DNA from: Rudanella lutea DSM 19387
Lineage (GTDB): Bacteria; Bacteroidota; Bacteroidia; Cytophagales; Spirosomataceae
DNA length: 64,000 nucleotides
Direction of reading: 5' to 3'
NCBI RefSeq assembly: GCF_000383955.1
Contig: NZ_KB913013.1
Span: 5,165,694-5,229,693 of the forward strand
Part shown: piece by piece, positions 17,550-28,800 of the stretch
Layout: each line of letters begins with the position of its first letter
Position numbering within the stretch: position 1 is the stretch's first letter
Notes under the pieces: model-generated
What the model saw: the letters and a program-made list of their open reading frames with translations, nothing else
Told to the model about the DNA's origin: nothing
Databases searched by the model: none
Made by a program: the position numbers and the translations under genes

Positions 17550-19751
17550 ATGTCTGCTTCTGCCGTTGATCGCCGTTCGTTTTTGAAAGCTGCCGGACTC
17601 ACCGGTGCTGGTTTATTACTGGGTTTTTCGACTGATGCTGCTGGGATGACCACACTGGTCAATCCGCAATCGGCCGAACCTGCTATCCTGTCGTTTGAGC
17701 TGCACCCGTTTATTGTGATCGACAATGCGGGGGGCATTACGCTTATCAATCACCGGCCCGATATGGGGCAGGGGAGCTGGCAGGCCGTGCCCATGATGAT
17801 TGCCGAAGAACTGGAAGTCGGCATGGATCAAATCAGTATCCGGCAGTCGGATGGATTACGGAAGTACGGCAGTCAGCTGTCGGGCGGGAGTAGCACCGTG
17901 CGTACGGGCTGGAAACGCCTGCGCGAAGCCGGAGCTGCAGCCCGGCAGATGTTTACGACGGCCGCGGCCAACCGCTGGAAAGTAGCCGAAACGGAATGCT
18001 ACGCTGAAAACGGGGCTATTCATCACCGGCCTACACAACGCACGCTGACCTACGGCGAACTAGTCGATGAAGCGAGCAAGCTGCCCGTACCAACTAAACT
18101 GACGCTCAAGCCAAAGAGCGACCTGAAACTACTGGGTAAAGCGATGCCCCGCCCCGAGGTGCCCGACAAAGTAACGGGGAAAGCCGTGTTCGGGATGGAC
18201 GTTGAAGTGCCGGGGATGCTCTATGCCAGTGTGGAACGAAGCCCTGTGATTCACGGCAAAATTGTATCGGTGAATGAAGCGGCTGCCCGTAAAATCCCCG
18301 GCGTAAAAGCCGTAATCCGCACTGAACGCCCCATGCCGCACCGCAAGTCGGAGGTGGTGGCGGTATTGGCTACCAACTACTGGGCGGCTCTACAGGGTCG
18401 GCGGGCGTTGCAGGTGAAGTGGGATAATGCTGGGTACGACACCCAAATGACCACCGCCCGGTATTTTGCCGAACTCCGGGCGCAGGCCGACGTGGAACCG
18501 GCTCCGTACTATACAACTGGCAACTTTGGTCAGGCTTTCGATACCGGTGCTAAAAAACTACAGGCGACCTACGAAACCCCTTTTCTGGCCCACGCGCCCA
18601 TGGAGCCGGAAGTAGCTATTGCCCATGTGAAACCCGACGGTTCGTGCGAGATATGGGCACCCGTGCAGGGGCCAGATGGGGCTATCGAGCAGGTGTCGGC
18701 ACATCTGGGCATCAAGCCGGAGCAGGTGAAGGTCAACGTACCATTTCTGGGCGGGGCTTTCGGACGGAAGGCGTATCTTGATTTTGTACTCGAAGCCGTG
18801 AACCTGTCAAAAGCGGCCAAAGCGCCGGTTAAGGTGGTCTGGACACGCGAAGACGATATTACGCAGGGACCTTTCCGGCCGGGTATGCTGAGTTCGATGA
18901 AGGGCGCCGTAGATGCCAACGGGCAGGTAACGGCGTTTGCTCATACCCTTATTGGGGAGTCGATTCAGGGGCAGGTGTTTGGTTCGCTCAAAGAAGGCAC
19001 GGCCGATGGCTGGGCCGCCGAGGGTATTGGTAAGCACGAGAGTCCCTACGCGTTTCCGAACGCCCGAGTGGGTTGGAAACACGTAAAAACCGATATTCCG
19101 ATTGTCTGGTGGCGCTCGGTGTACCCATCGAATAGCTGTTTTGGCCATGAAAGTTTCATCGACGAATTGGCCCACGCTGCCGGTAAAGACCCACTGGCGT
19201 TGCGTCTGGACTTGCTGAAAGCTCAAACCGATGGGGAATCGGCCAAATCGGCCAAACGCTTTATTACGGTACTCGAAACTCTGGCGCAGAAGGCCGACTG
19301 GAACAAGCCATTGGCAGCTGGGCAGGGTAGAGGAGTGGCTGTTTGTCAATCGTTTGGGAGCATCTGCGCCCACGCCATCTACGTTTCCAAACAAGGTGCG
19401 GGGGTGAAAGTGGATCGGGTGGTGACGGTGCTGGATTGTGGTATGTACGTAAACCCCGACAACGTACGTGCCCAAACCGAAGGCAATGTGGTAATGGGAC
19501 TGACAGCCGCCATTAAAAACGGAATTACGTTTGAGCAGGGACAGGCTCAACAGCAGAATTTCCATAACTATCAACTCCTGCGCCTGCCTGAGACCCCGGC
19601 CATGGAAATCCATATTCTGGATAACGAAGAAGCACCCGGGGGTGTGGGTGAGCCCGGTTTGCCGCCTATTGCTCCTGCACTCTGTAACGCGGTGTTTGCG
19701 GCTACGGGCAAGCGGATTCGTACGTTGCCGTTCGATAGTATGAATGTTTGA
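17550..19751 (+). CDS. Xanthine dehydrogenase family, molybdopterin-binding large subunit (IorB-like), Tat-exported
   Basis: This 733-aa protein is a molybdenum hydroxylase large subunit like isoquinoline 1-oxidoreductase beta chain. A twin-arginine signal DRRSFLKAAGLTGAGLLLG lies at residues 7-25, so export in folded form is expected. Molybdopterin-binding segments include MGQGSWQAVP, GGAFGRK and WWRSVYPSNSCFGHESFIDE, and the active-site Glu is in GVGEPGLPP near residue 700. These enzymes normally need a small [2Fe-2S] subunit (IorA) and often a cytochrome. Neither is adjacent, and a terminator follows. The substrate (a heterocycle or aldehyde) is unknown. Confidence 0.9.
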   Translation: MSASAVDRRSFLKAAGLTGAGLLLGFSTDAAGMTTLVNPQSAEPAILSFELHPFIVIDNAGGITLINHRPDMGQGSWQAVPMMIAEELEVGMDQISIRQSDGLRKYGSQLSGGSSTVRTGWKRLREAGAAARQMFTTAAANRWKVAETECYAENGAIHHRPTQRTLTYGELVDEASKLPVPTKLTLKPKSDLKLLGKAMPRPEVPDKVTGKAVFGMDVEVPGMLYASVERSPVIHGKIVSVNEAAARKIPGVKAVIRTERPMPHRKSEVVAVLATNYWAALQGRRALQVKWDNAGYDTQMTTARYFAELRAQADVEPAPYYTTGNFGQAFDTGAKKLQATYETPFLAHAPMEPEVAIAHVKPDGSCEIWAPVQGPDGAIEQVSAHLGIKPEQVKVNVPFLGGAFGRKAYLDFVLEAVNLSKAAKAPVKVVWTREDDITQGPFRPGMLSSMKGAVDANGQVTAFAHTLIGESIQGQVFGSLKEGTADGWAAEGIGKHESPYAFPNARVGWKHVKTDIPIVWWRSVYPSNSCFGHESFIDELAHAAGKDPLALRLDLLKAQTDGESAKSAKRFITVLETLAQKADWNKPLAAGQGRGVAVCQSFGSICAHAIYVSKQGAGVKVDRVVTVLDCGMYVNPDNVRAQTEGNVVMGLTAAIKNGITFEQGQAQQQNFHNYQLLRLPETPAMEIHILDNEEAPGGVGEPGLPPIAPALCNAVFAATGKRIRTLPFDSMNV

Positions 19752-19765
19752 CGTTAACGCATAGC

Positions 19766-19806
19766 ACGCCCAAAGCCTGCTTGATACAGGCTTTGGGCGT
19801 TACCTT
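19766..19806 (+). terminator. Terminator after the IorB-like gene
   Basis: A perfect 14-bp stem, ACGCCCAAAGCCTG (19766-19779) with CAGGCTTTGGGCGT (19787-19800), closes a 7-nt loop, followed by TACCTTTT. Confidence 0.9.
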
Positions 19807-19820
19807 TTCCATCCTATACC

Positions 19821-20522
19821 ATGAAATATTTCCTTTTGCTGGCGGTTGGCATCGCGCTTGCCTTCCGGCCATTTACAGCACCATCGACACAGGGGGCCTG
19901 GCGAAAAACCAATGGCAGCGAAACAACTATGCTGTTGGTAGCCGACAACTATTTTATGCAGACCGTTTACACGCCAACTCAGTTTCTGAGCACCCGGGGT
20001 GGCACCTGGAAGCAGGACGGCACTAAACTGACCATGAACATTGAGTTTGATTCGGCGGATAGCACCCGGGTAGGTCAGTCACAAACGGCTGAGATGGCCT
20101 ATAGCGCTACCCAAATGGCGATCATCACGCCCAATGGGCAACAGGTGATGACGCGGGTTGATGAGCCGGGCGATCAAACGCCGATGGCAGGTCTGTGGCG
20201 CATCACGGCTCGGGCGAATAACGAAGGCGCCATGACACCCATGCAGCGCGGTGCCCGGAAAACCCTCAAATTGCTAACTGGTACCCGGTTTCAGTGGGCG
20301 GCCATCAACCCCGAAACCAAACAGTTTAGCGGTACCGGGGGCGGCACGTACACACTTAAAGATGGTAAGTACACCGAGACTATCGACTTCTTCTCACGTG
20401 ATAACAGCCGGGTTGGTAAATCACTGACGTTCGATAATAAGCTGACGGGGACGGACTGGCTGCATACCGGCCTTAGTTCGACCGGCGGTAAAGTCAACGA
20501 GGTCTGGAGCCGGGAGCGGTAA
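19821..20522 (+). CDS. Secreted hypothetical protein, lipocalin-like
   Basis: This 233-aa protein has a short hydrophobic leader (MKYFLLLAVGIALAF). Two similar halves follow, each opening with a GxWR segment (GAWRKTNGSETTMLLVADN and GLWRITARANNEGAMTPM) and each containing a GGTWKQDG/GGGTYTLKDG hairpin and an FDSADSTRVG/FFSRDNSRVG strand. This looks like an internal duplication of a lipocalin-type beta unit, a pattern found in Bacteroidota secreted proteins of unknown role. It is monocistronic, bounded by hairpins on both sides. Confidence 0.7.
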   Translation: MKYFLLLAVGIALAFRPFTAPSTQGAWRKTNGSETTMLLVADNYFMQTVYTPTQFLSTRGGTWKQDGTKLTMNIEFDSADSTRVGQSQTAEMAYSATQMAIITPNGQQVMTRVDEPGDQTPMAGLWRITARANNEGAMTPMQRGARKTLKLLTGTRFQWAAINPETKQFSGTGGGTYTLKDGKYTETIDFFSRDNSRVGKSLTFDNKLTGTDWLHTGLSSTGGKVNEVWSRER

Positions 20523-20534
20523 GCGTATAGAATT

Positions 20535-20576
20535 ACACGAAAGCCGTGCTTACCAAGGCAAGCACGGCTTTCGTGT
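20535..20576 (+). terminator. Long terminator hairpin
   Basis: A perfect 17-bp stem runs ACACGAAAGCCGTGCTT (20535-20551) with AAGCACGGCTTTCGTGT (20560-20576) around an 8-nt loop. It lies 12 bp after the lipocalin-like gene. The T-run is weak (ATCTTACTG). Confidence 0.8.
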
Positions 20577-20730
20577 ATCTTACTGATTTTATGTACTTTG
20601 TCTATAGTCTACAAGGGTAAAAGTAATGCCCCTGTATAGCCATTAAAAAGGTGATCATATACCATCGCAGGCTACTTATAAAACGTATATATCCGAAATC
20701 CTTCCCAACCTACATAAGTTGCCCAAGCGC

Positions 20731-22488
20731 ATGAAGTGCTTAAAGTCCCTGTTTTGGCGGTTGCTGTTTATCATAAGTTTATGCTCCCCTTCGCTGGTGC
20801 GGGGGCAGGTCGATACGCTGTTTCGATACGCACCTGACGAGCGTATTTTTAAACTCTGGCAAAACCCGGCCTGGGATGCGATATGGGCCAAACGAGTTAC
20901 GGCAAAGGATTCTGTCCGGTTGTTTGCGCAACTACGGCAATTACAAACGTTTGCCAATCGTGAGAATGACGACCGATTGTACTGGTACGCAGAGCTTCAC
21001 AAAATACTTTTCCGGCATCATCTTGTTGATTTTTCGGGCCAGTTCTCGACGGTACTCGATGAGGCTGAACCACTCATGGATCAGTGCCCGGTGCCCGTTG
21101 TACGAGCGTCGTTGCTGTATTTTCGAGGCCGGTATTACTTTGGGGAGCTTCAGTTTGAAAAAGGCTTTCGCTTGCTTTTGCAGGCTCAGCAGGAGTTTGA
21201 GCGGATTGGGTATCAGAATATTCCTGAGATAAACCAGTATCTGGTGGGTTTAGGGGGGCGTTATTACTTCTTTGAAGAGTACAAGGTATTTCTGCGTTAT
21301 ATGGACCAGGCTTTTCGGTATCCGTTTTTGTCAAGACGGGCTGAAGTATCCGCTTTGCATAGCGTGGGCATGGCGCATCAACAGCTGAAAGATTTCGCAA
21401 AAGCAGCTGCCATATTCAGTCAGGCGATTCGAAAAGCGAGGGTTTACCGGGATACTACCTTTTGGGGTATTGCGTCGGTAAGCTACGGGCAGAATCTGCT
21501 TGAGCTGAACCAAACTAAGCAGGCGTTGCCGCACCTTTACACCGGTTCTAAACTGAGCCGTCGCGAATCACCGGAACATGCGGCTACGGCGGCAATACAT
21601 ATAGCTAAAGCGTTGCTTGCGCTCAACCGTATTGCTGAGGCCAAGGCGTACATCGAGGAGTCGCGAACGTTAAAGCTTCGCAAAGAGGCCTGGGTCGAAT
21701 ACCCGCTGGTGTACTACCAGGTGCAGGCGCTTTATTATCGAAAAACAGGCGATTTCCCTAAAGCGACGCTTTATCTGGACTCAACAATTCAGGTGAAAGA
21801 CTCGCAACGGGCTTTGTTTAGTAACCAACTGCTCAATAATACGCAGATTCGAATCAACGCCGAACGGTATTTGAGTAGCCTACAGGCATTAGATGCTGAG
21901 AAAGCCAACGCCATTCTGGTCCGTAATATTATCATCGTCGCTTTGGTGTTGCTTACAGCGGCTGGTGTGTACGCACTCAGTCAAAACCAATTAAAACGCC
22001 GACGGGAAAAACAGGTACAGACCGAACAGCAGAAACGCGCCGAAGAGTTGCTGGCACATGCTACAGCGCAGCTTAATCAGCACATGACGTACCTGAAAGA
22101 GAAAAATGAGCTAATTGAAAAACTGGCGGCCGATCTGGCCCAGGCGACACCCAGCGAGGCTTCGTCGGCGCGGTCGGAGACTCACGTACCCGTTGAAGAT
22201 CTTCTCCAACGTACCCTGATTACCGAAGCTGACTGGCAACGGTTCAAGCGACTGTTTGAGCAGGTGCACCCCGGTTTTCTCGATTCATTACAGGACAAAT
22301 ATCCCGAACTGACAACCGCTGAGGTCCGTTTACTGACGTTGTCGAAGCTCGAAATCCCATCTAAAGACATGGGTTTTATTCTGGGTGTTAGTCAGGATAG
22401 TGTCCGAAAGGCGCGCTATCGGCTACGCCGAAAACTCGAACAGCGTCACCCCGATACGACGCTGGAAAGCCTGATTCGCTCTTTGTAG
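20731..22488 (+). CDS. Membrane-anchored TPR protein with C-terminal HTH (LuxR-like) domain
   Basis: The ATG at 20731 gives a signal/anchor sequence (MKCLKSLFWRLLFIISLC); a TTG four codons upstream is possible but less likely. The 585-aa protein has TPR-like helical repeats over about residues 30-380, a transmembrane helix near 390-410 (NIIIVALVLLTAAGVYALS), a coiled coil to about 475, then a C-terminal HTH (TTAEVRLLTLSKLEIPSKDM and ILGVSQDSVRKARYRLRRKL). This layout is common in Bacteroidota as single-protein signal transducers. It sits just upstream of the small membrane protein and giant surface protein, so it may control them (inference). Confidence 0.85.
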   Translation: MKCLKSLFWRLLFIISLCSPSLVRGQVDTLFRYAPDERIFKLWQNPAWDAIWAKRVTAKDSVRLFAQLRQLQTFANRENDDRLYWYAELHKILFRHHLVDFSGQFSTVLDEAEPLMDQCPVPVVRASLLYFRGRYYFGELQFEKGFRLLLQAQQEFERIGYQNIPEINQYLVGLGGRYYFFEEYKVFLRYMDQAFRYPFLSRRAEVSALHSVGMAHQQLKDFAKAAAIFSQAIRKARVYRDTTFWGIASVSYGQNLLELNQTKQALPHLYTGSKLSRRESPEHAATAAIHIAKALLALNRIAEAKAYIEESRTLKLRKEAWVEYPLVYYQVQALYYRKTGDFPKATLYLDSTIQVKDSQRALFSNQLLNNTQIRINAERYLSSLQALDAEKANAILVRNIIIVALVLLTAAGVYALSQNQLKRRREKQVQTEQQKRAEELLAHATAQLNQHMTYLKEKNELIEKLAADLAQATPSEASSARSETHVPVEDLLQRTLITEADWQRFKRLFEQVHPGFLDSLQDKYPELTTAEVRLLTLSKLEIPSKDMGFILGVSQDSVRKARYRLRRKLEQRHPDTTLESLIRSL

Positions 22489-22606
22489 GTGCCCGGGTAA
22501 GCTCAGATTCAGTTAATTACGAACATGTCCACGCTTTGTCCACGGCCGTTTTTAGGCTTGTCGACGGCGTGGACTTTGTTTTGTGTGGTTCAGCAACTCC
22601 CTCCCA

Positions 22607-22846
22607 ATGCATCACTCACGTTCTCCAATCGTCGATGTCGAAAAGCAGAGATGGTTTCTCAAACTGATCTGTCTGCTGCTAACGGCGGCTCTATTGGTTA
22701 CCGCTGTTTCGATTTACTACGCCTACAAAGTGAAGCAGTTAGAAAATAAGGGAGCGGCAATTGTTGAGGCCGCTTCCAATACCGGAGTCGAACTAAATCA
22801 ACAAATCCCCATCAAACACAAGCGTATGACCGGCTCTACCTTATGA
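22607..22846 (+). CDS. Small single-pass membrane protein, coupled to the giant surface protein gene
   Basis: The ATG at 22607 gives a 79-aa protein with one clear transmembrane helix (WFLKLICLLLTAALLVTAVS) followed by YYAYKVKQLENKGAAIVE, possibly a short coiled coil. Its stop codon TGA overlaps the ATG of the giant gene (shared ATGA at 22843-22846), which argues for translational coupling and for the reality of this short gene. No family is recognised. An accessory role in secretion or assembly of the giant protein is inference only. Confidence 0.6.
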   Translation: MHHSRSPIVDVEKQRWFLKLICLLLTAALLVTAVSIYYAYKVKQLENKGAAIVEAASNTGVELNQQIPIKHKRMTGSTL

Positions 22847-25800
22847 AACATCTTTTCCTGTTCTATTCCTGCCTGTTAGTTTTCCTGCTTTCCTTCGTAG
22901 TGCCAAACCGGGCTGAGGCTCAGGTGTCAATTCTGGGAGCTTACCCAAACACAGCTGTCAGTAAAGGGGGGAGTGTGGTTGTCTCACCCAGCAGTGCTCA
23001 AACAGGCCTGAGTGGCCTGAGTGCTAAAACCTCTCCTGATTTTAGAGGCCATTTGGTGGCTGATCCGGTCACGGGTCGGGTTCGAGTCTCGAATGCATAT
23101 CCGGCTGGAGTATATTCGGTGACGGTAACAACGTATGTGGGGACCGTTTTTCCGTTACCAGGTTTGCAACGGACGTTTACCCTGACCGTTGGGGAGGGCG
23201 CCATTTGTACAACAGGATCTTTGTTTAGCCCGACGATCGAAGTTGCCAACAGCAGAGGGGCCGACTTTTCGACCGTGGGCGACGTTAATAACGATGGCAA
23301 GCTGGATCTATTAGTGTGTGAACAGAACGCGTCGGCGGTGTCTATTCATCTCGGAGACGGTACTGGACGTTTTACAAAGTTTGGTTCGGTTCCTACCGGT
23401 GGATCTTCTATCCATATTGATGTGGGTGACCTGAATAATGATGGCAAACTGGATATAGTGTGTACGAATCTAGTCCAATCGACTATCGCGATTCGATATG
23501 GTGATGGTACTGGCGGATTTATGGGAACTACTAACCTGGCTGTTGGAGAAGACCCCTATAAGTCAATCATTAGAGATATTAATCAAGATGGTAAGCTCGA
23601 CCTTCTAACTGCCTGTCGGAGTGGGCAATCTGTTTCGGTATTCCTGGGCAGTGGCTTGGTGAATGGGTTTCAGGCTATGCCTGATGTATCTATCGCCAAT
23701 GACGTGCTCGATATAGCAGCTGATGACATTAACGGGGATGGGAAACTTGATTTTGTAACGGCAAACGGCGACAGTCACAACGTGTCAATCCGGTTGGGCG
23801 ACGGAGCCGGGGGTTTCACAGCAAGACCTGATATTTCAATTGATAATAACTCTTTCCCGGGGGCTATATCACTGGGTGATATGAACGGCGATGGAACTCC
23901 AGAGTTAGTTGTGGCCGGTTTGAGAAATACGACTGCTCTGTTTCTGAATATTTCTAAGTCAAACGACCCAATATTTGGTACTCCAGGCACGGCCATTTTT
24001 GGAAATCGTATAAATGTGAGCGAAGATGGTGGCTACGTTGCGTTGGCAGATATCAATAATGATGGGAAAGCGGATATTCTTACGACCCGATCAATTTACG
24101 ACGGAGGTCTGCGGATATATCTTGGTAACGGGCAGTTTAATTTCACGCCCGTGGATATCTCCGGCCCTCACACTGATCAACTAAGTTTAGGAGATCTGAA
24201 TAATGATGGCTATCTGGATTTTGTGGCTCAAATCCCTGCTATTAGAACGGTAACTCGTTATTTGGGTTGTCAGAGTCCCCCAGCTGTTAACGCTCCAGAC
24301 TTATTGCTAACTCCCGGCACAAATACGGTCATGCCTATTGCCACGGTGAGTCAGCTGGGTAGCACTCCAAGCAGTTTATCGCTCACCGTTCGTTCAGAGT
24401 CTGCGCTAAGCGATATCAACATAAACGGTATAGCAAATACAAACGGTACTATTCGTGCCAATGTGTTTGTTGATTGCAACGCTGGCTCTGGACGATTTGC
24501 TTTGATCGTTACCGATGGGTTACTGGTTACGGAGAGTACCCTGCAAGTGAACGTAACACCACTGTCTATACGTAGTCAACCTGCCTCTGCATCGACGGTG
24601 ACGCCGGGATCAACTATTTCAACTGGCGTTTCTGTTTCGGCGACTGCTCTGCTATCGTACCAGTGGTTCCGAAACCATACACCTGTGAGCGGGCAGACCT
24701 CGGCTACCCTGTCGTTGTCTAATGTCCAGACAACCGATGCCGGTGCCTACCGCGTGGTGGTGTCCAGTCCTTGTAACAGCGTGACTTCAACCCCATTTAA
24801 TCTGTATATACCACCGTTCACAGTGACTCCGGTGCCCGTTTCTGTATCGAGGAACAGCACGGCACAATCGGTCACACTGGCAACTATAAATAGCACGACT
24901 GGGGTATCTGCCAACCTGACGGTAACTATAAACAATAGCGCATCGGCCACGAACAATGCTATAACGGTTAGTAACCTTGGTAAGGTCAATGGTGCCGTTA
25001 CGGCTGATATACGAACGACCTGTGCATCTAGCCCAGCTACGTTTGTTCTTACAGTCTCCGACGGAATACAGAGTACGTCTGTTTTGGTGGGGGTTGATCT
25101 TCTTCCTTCTCCTTTGCCGCTGATTACCAGTGAGCCTGCATCCTCGTCGGCGGTCGAAGCGGGGGCTACTGTGCTAGTCCGCTTCGAGGTTCGGGCGAGC
25201 GATCCTGTTGCTTACCAATGGTATCGGGGTGGTTCGTCGCTAAGGGGGCAAACGGAGCCTACTCTGACCCTGAGCGATGTACAGGCGAGTTCGGCCGGGA
25301 CTTACTACGCAGTAGCCATAACCGGTTGCATAAGCTTGACATCCAGTACGTTTAGCCTATCGGTCAATGTACCCACCGTTATTACCATTACCCCGGCCGA
25401 CCCGCTACAGCTTTTAGTAGCCGAGGGTGGGAGTGTGCTGAACCGGATGTTGGCTACGGTAAGTACGACTAATGGAAGCCCGGCTAATCTAACCGTAACA
25501 ATAAATGGTAGTTCTTCTGCCACGCTCAACGGCCTATCAGTAACTAATTTGGTGAACAATAATGGAACCATTCAGGCTAATCTGGCCGCTACTTGTGGTG
25601 CCCTGTCAGGCCTGTTTACCCTTATGGCTACCGATGGTATTGTGAGTGGTTCGGCACAGGTACGTATCGGCATAGCGCCAACGTTACAGGCTTTGGCCAT
25701 TACAAGCCAGCCCGTTGCGGCATCGAGCGTACGGACGGGGGCAAGTGTGACTGCCGCTGTAGGCGCCGTCAGTAGCAATCCGATTACGTATCAATGGTAT

Positions 25801-28800
25801 AAGGATGGTCAGCCAGTAAGTGGACAAACGTCCGCTGTGCTGAGTCTGACGAGTGTTCGGACGGGTAGTTCGGGGGTATATAACGTCGTAATCACCAGTA
25901 TTTGCCAGAGTGTAACGTCAACGCCTTTCACCTTGCAGGTTGAAGGTCCGCCTATTCGTTTGTACGTGCGGGCTAATGCGACCGGTGCTGGTACGGGTTT
26001 GAATTGGCAGGACGCCTTCACTGATCTGCAGTCGGCTCTGACGTATGCTAACCGAGCCGAACTGACCGAAATATGGGTGGCTTCTGGAATTTATAAGCCC
26101 TCCGGGGGGGGGACAGACCGTAGTCTTAGCTTCATCATGCTCCCAAATGTGGCCATTTACGGTGGCTTTGTGGGTACAGAAACTCAGCTGAGTGCGCGGC
26201 CGACGGTCAGTATAACCGCTCCATCTGGCACGACGTTGTCGGGCGACATTGGGCTGGTTGGTAACGCTGACGACAACAGCTACCATGTTATAAAAACCCC
26301 CACCGGGTCCATAGCCCCGGCGCTGCTTGATGGATTCGTGATCACGGGTGGTAACGCCAATGGTAATGAAACCAATCTTTTTGACAGAGGTGGTGGCTTG
26401 TACAACGCCAGTATGAACCTGACGATTCGTAACTGCGGGTTTGTGGGTAACGTGGCCCGTGAGCAAGGGGGCGGTATTTGTACCGAAGGGGGGAGTCTGG
26501 CGGTGCAAAACAGCTGGTTTAGCAGCAATAATGGTGGTCTCAACGGGGGGGGCGTTTACGGCGGAGGAAATGCCCAGTTTGTGAACTGTTCGTTTTTCGA
26601 CAATCGGGCAGCGGATAACGGAGGTGCCTTTTTTAACGCTGGTCAATTGAATGTGTCTTTTTTGAACTGCTCATTTCTGCGCAATGTATCTTTTGACGGT
26701 GGGGCGCTGACCAATGGTATGGGGAGTGTTCAGTTGACCAACTGTATCGTCTGGAACAATGGCGGCATATTCACATTCAGTGGTGGCAATATTATGGCTA
26801 CCTACAGTTTGTTCGATATTGCCGAGTCTGGTTCTGGGTACAGTGGTTCCAATAATCTCGTTAGTAGCGTTTCTCCGTTTGTCTCTGCAACAAGTACCCA
26901 AATCACGGGCTGTTCGCCAGCCGTAAACGCAGGCAATCCAGTCACAACCACCGTTACAGCCAGTAGTCTCGATTTGGCGGGTAATGCACGGTTGTCTGGC
27001 GGGCGGATCGACATCGGGGCCTTTGAATTTCAGGGCGAGCCCCAGCAATCAGTACTGATTACCAGTCAGCCCACGGCTGGTACGGTAGTTAGCCTTGGGA
27101 GCGTGGTTTTGGCGGGCGTAAATGTGAGCGGGACTGGGCCGTATGCCTATCAGTGGTACCGGAATGGTCAGGCTGTAGCCGGACAAACCTCCGCTATTCT
27201 GAGCCTGACTAATGTACAGCTTACTGATGGGGGAAACTACCGGGCCGTTGTTAGCACTGCCTGTAACAGCGTAACCTCAACGGTATTTAGCTTGTCGGTG
27301 GTCGTTACAAGACTATATGTGCGGGCCAATGCCACCGGGGCCAACACAGGACTGAGCTGGCAGGATGCGTACACCGATCTGCAATCGGCTCTTACCAATT
27401 CGCAGATCAATGCCGCCGAGATTTGGGTAGCGGGTGGGGTCTATAAACCCACAACGGGTACTAACCGAAATACGAGCTTTGTGGTAAAGCCCGGCACCCG
27501 ACTATTTGGGGGCTTTCTCGGTACCGAGACTGAGCGGAGCCAACGCCCGGCTATTAATGTGGCGGTGCCATCCAGTTCAACCTTGTCGGGCGATATTGGC
27601 ACGTTGGGCACTTTAAGTGATAATAGCTACCATGTCGTTGTGGGACAGGCCGGATTAAGCCCGGCTGATGGGCTCGATGGGTTTGTGATTATGGGTGGCA
27701 ATGCCAACGGCAATGTGGCTAGTGTAAGCGGAAACGGACTGGGGGGCGGTTTGTATCTTCAGGGAATTGGTAGCGGACAGTTTTGTAGCCCTACAATCAG
27801 AAACTGCCTGTTTGCCAATAACCAGGCGAATAATGGCGGAGCTGTCTGCACTGATGCCAGCAACGGCGGCAATACCAGCCCAATCTTCGAACGATGCACC
27901 TTCAGCGGTAACGGAGCGCAGTTCTGGGGGGGAGCCGTTTCGAACTATGCCCCGCAAAATGGAACGGGTAATCCAAGGTTTCTGAACTGTTCATTCATCA
28001 ACAATGGAGCTGTTTCGAAAGGTGGGGCTGTTTATAGTGCCCTGTACACGGTCAATAGCCGGGTGACTCTACTCAATTGCTCAATACAGAGCGGTGGTAC
28101 CCTGTATAATGAAGAGGGTGCCGGTCGAATGGTTTTAACCAATTGTTTACTCTGGGATACCTTTGGTAGGGCAGTGATACAAAGTGCCGTTACAGCTAAC
28201 TACTGCCTTTTCAGGGCCACTGAAACTAACTACACAGGGGTTGGAAATGTATTGGCAAGTTACTCGCCTTTTGAATCGACAACCAGCACAAAACTAGCGA
28301 TTGCCTGTTCGCCCGCAGTTGACGCGGGCGATCCAGAAACAACGGTCGGAACGGCGGGTACGGCCGATGGTTTTGATAATTTGCGGATTGTGGGCGGTCG
28401 AGTCGATATTGGTGCATACGAACTGCAATCGACCCCACCCGTGGTCTCGCGTATATACGTAAACGCGTCGGCCACTGGAGCCAACACGGGCCTAACCTGG
28501 GCGGATGCGTTGACAGATCTCCAGATGGCCTTGTCATATCCATGCAAGCAACTGCGCGAAATCTGGGTAGCTGCGGGTTCATATCGACCGGCCCCTCAAA
28601 CCAGTTTTTCCATGCGTCCCGAGGTAGCCATATACGGTGGGTTTGTGGGTACAGAAACTGAGTTGAGTCAGCGTCCGGCTATCAACCTGACCATTCCGTC
28701 CTCAACTTCCTTGTTAGGCAACGGTCGCCCCATTGTTAGCAACGGCCCCGGTTTAACCGAAGCGGCTGTTTTGGATGGGTTTGTTCTGGCTAATAATACG

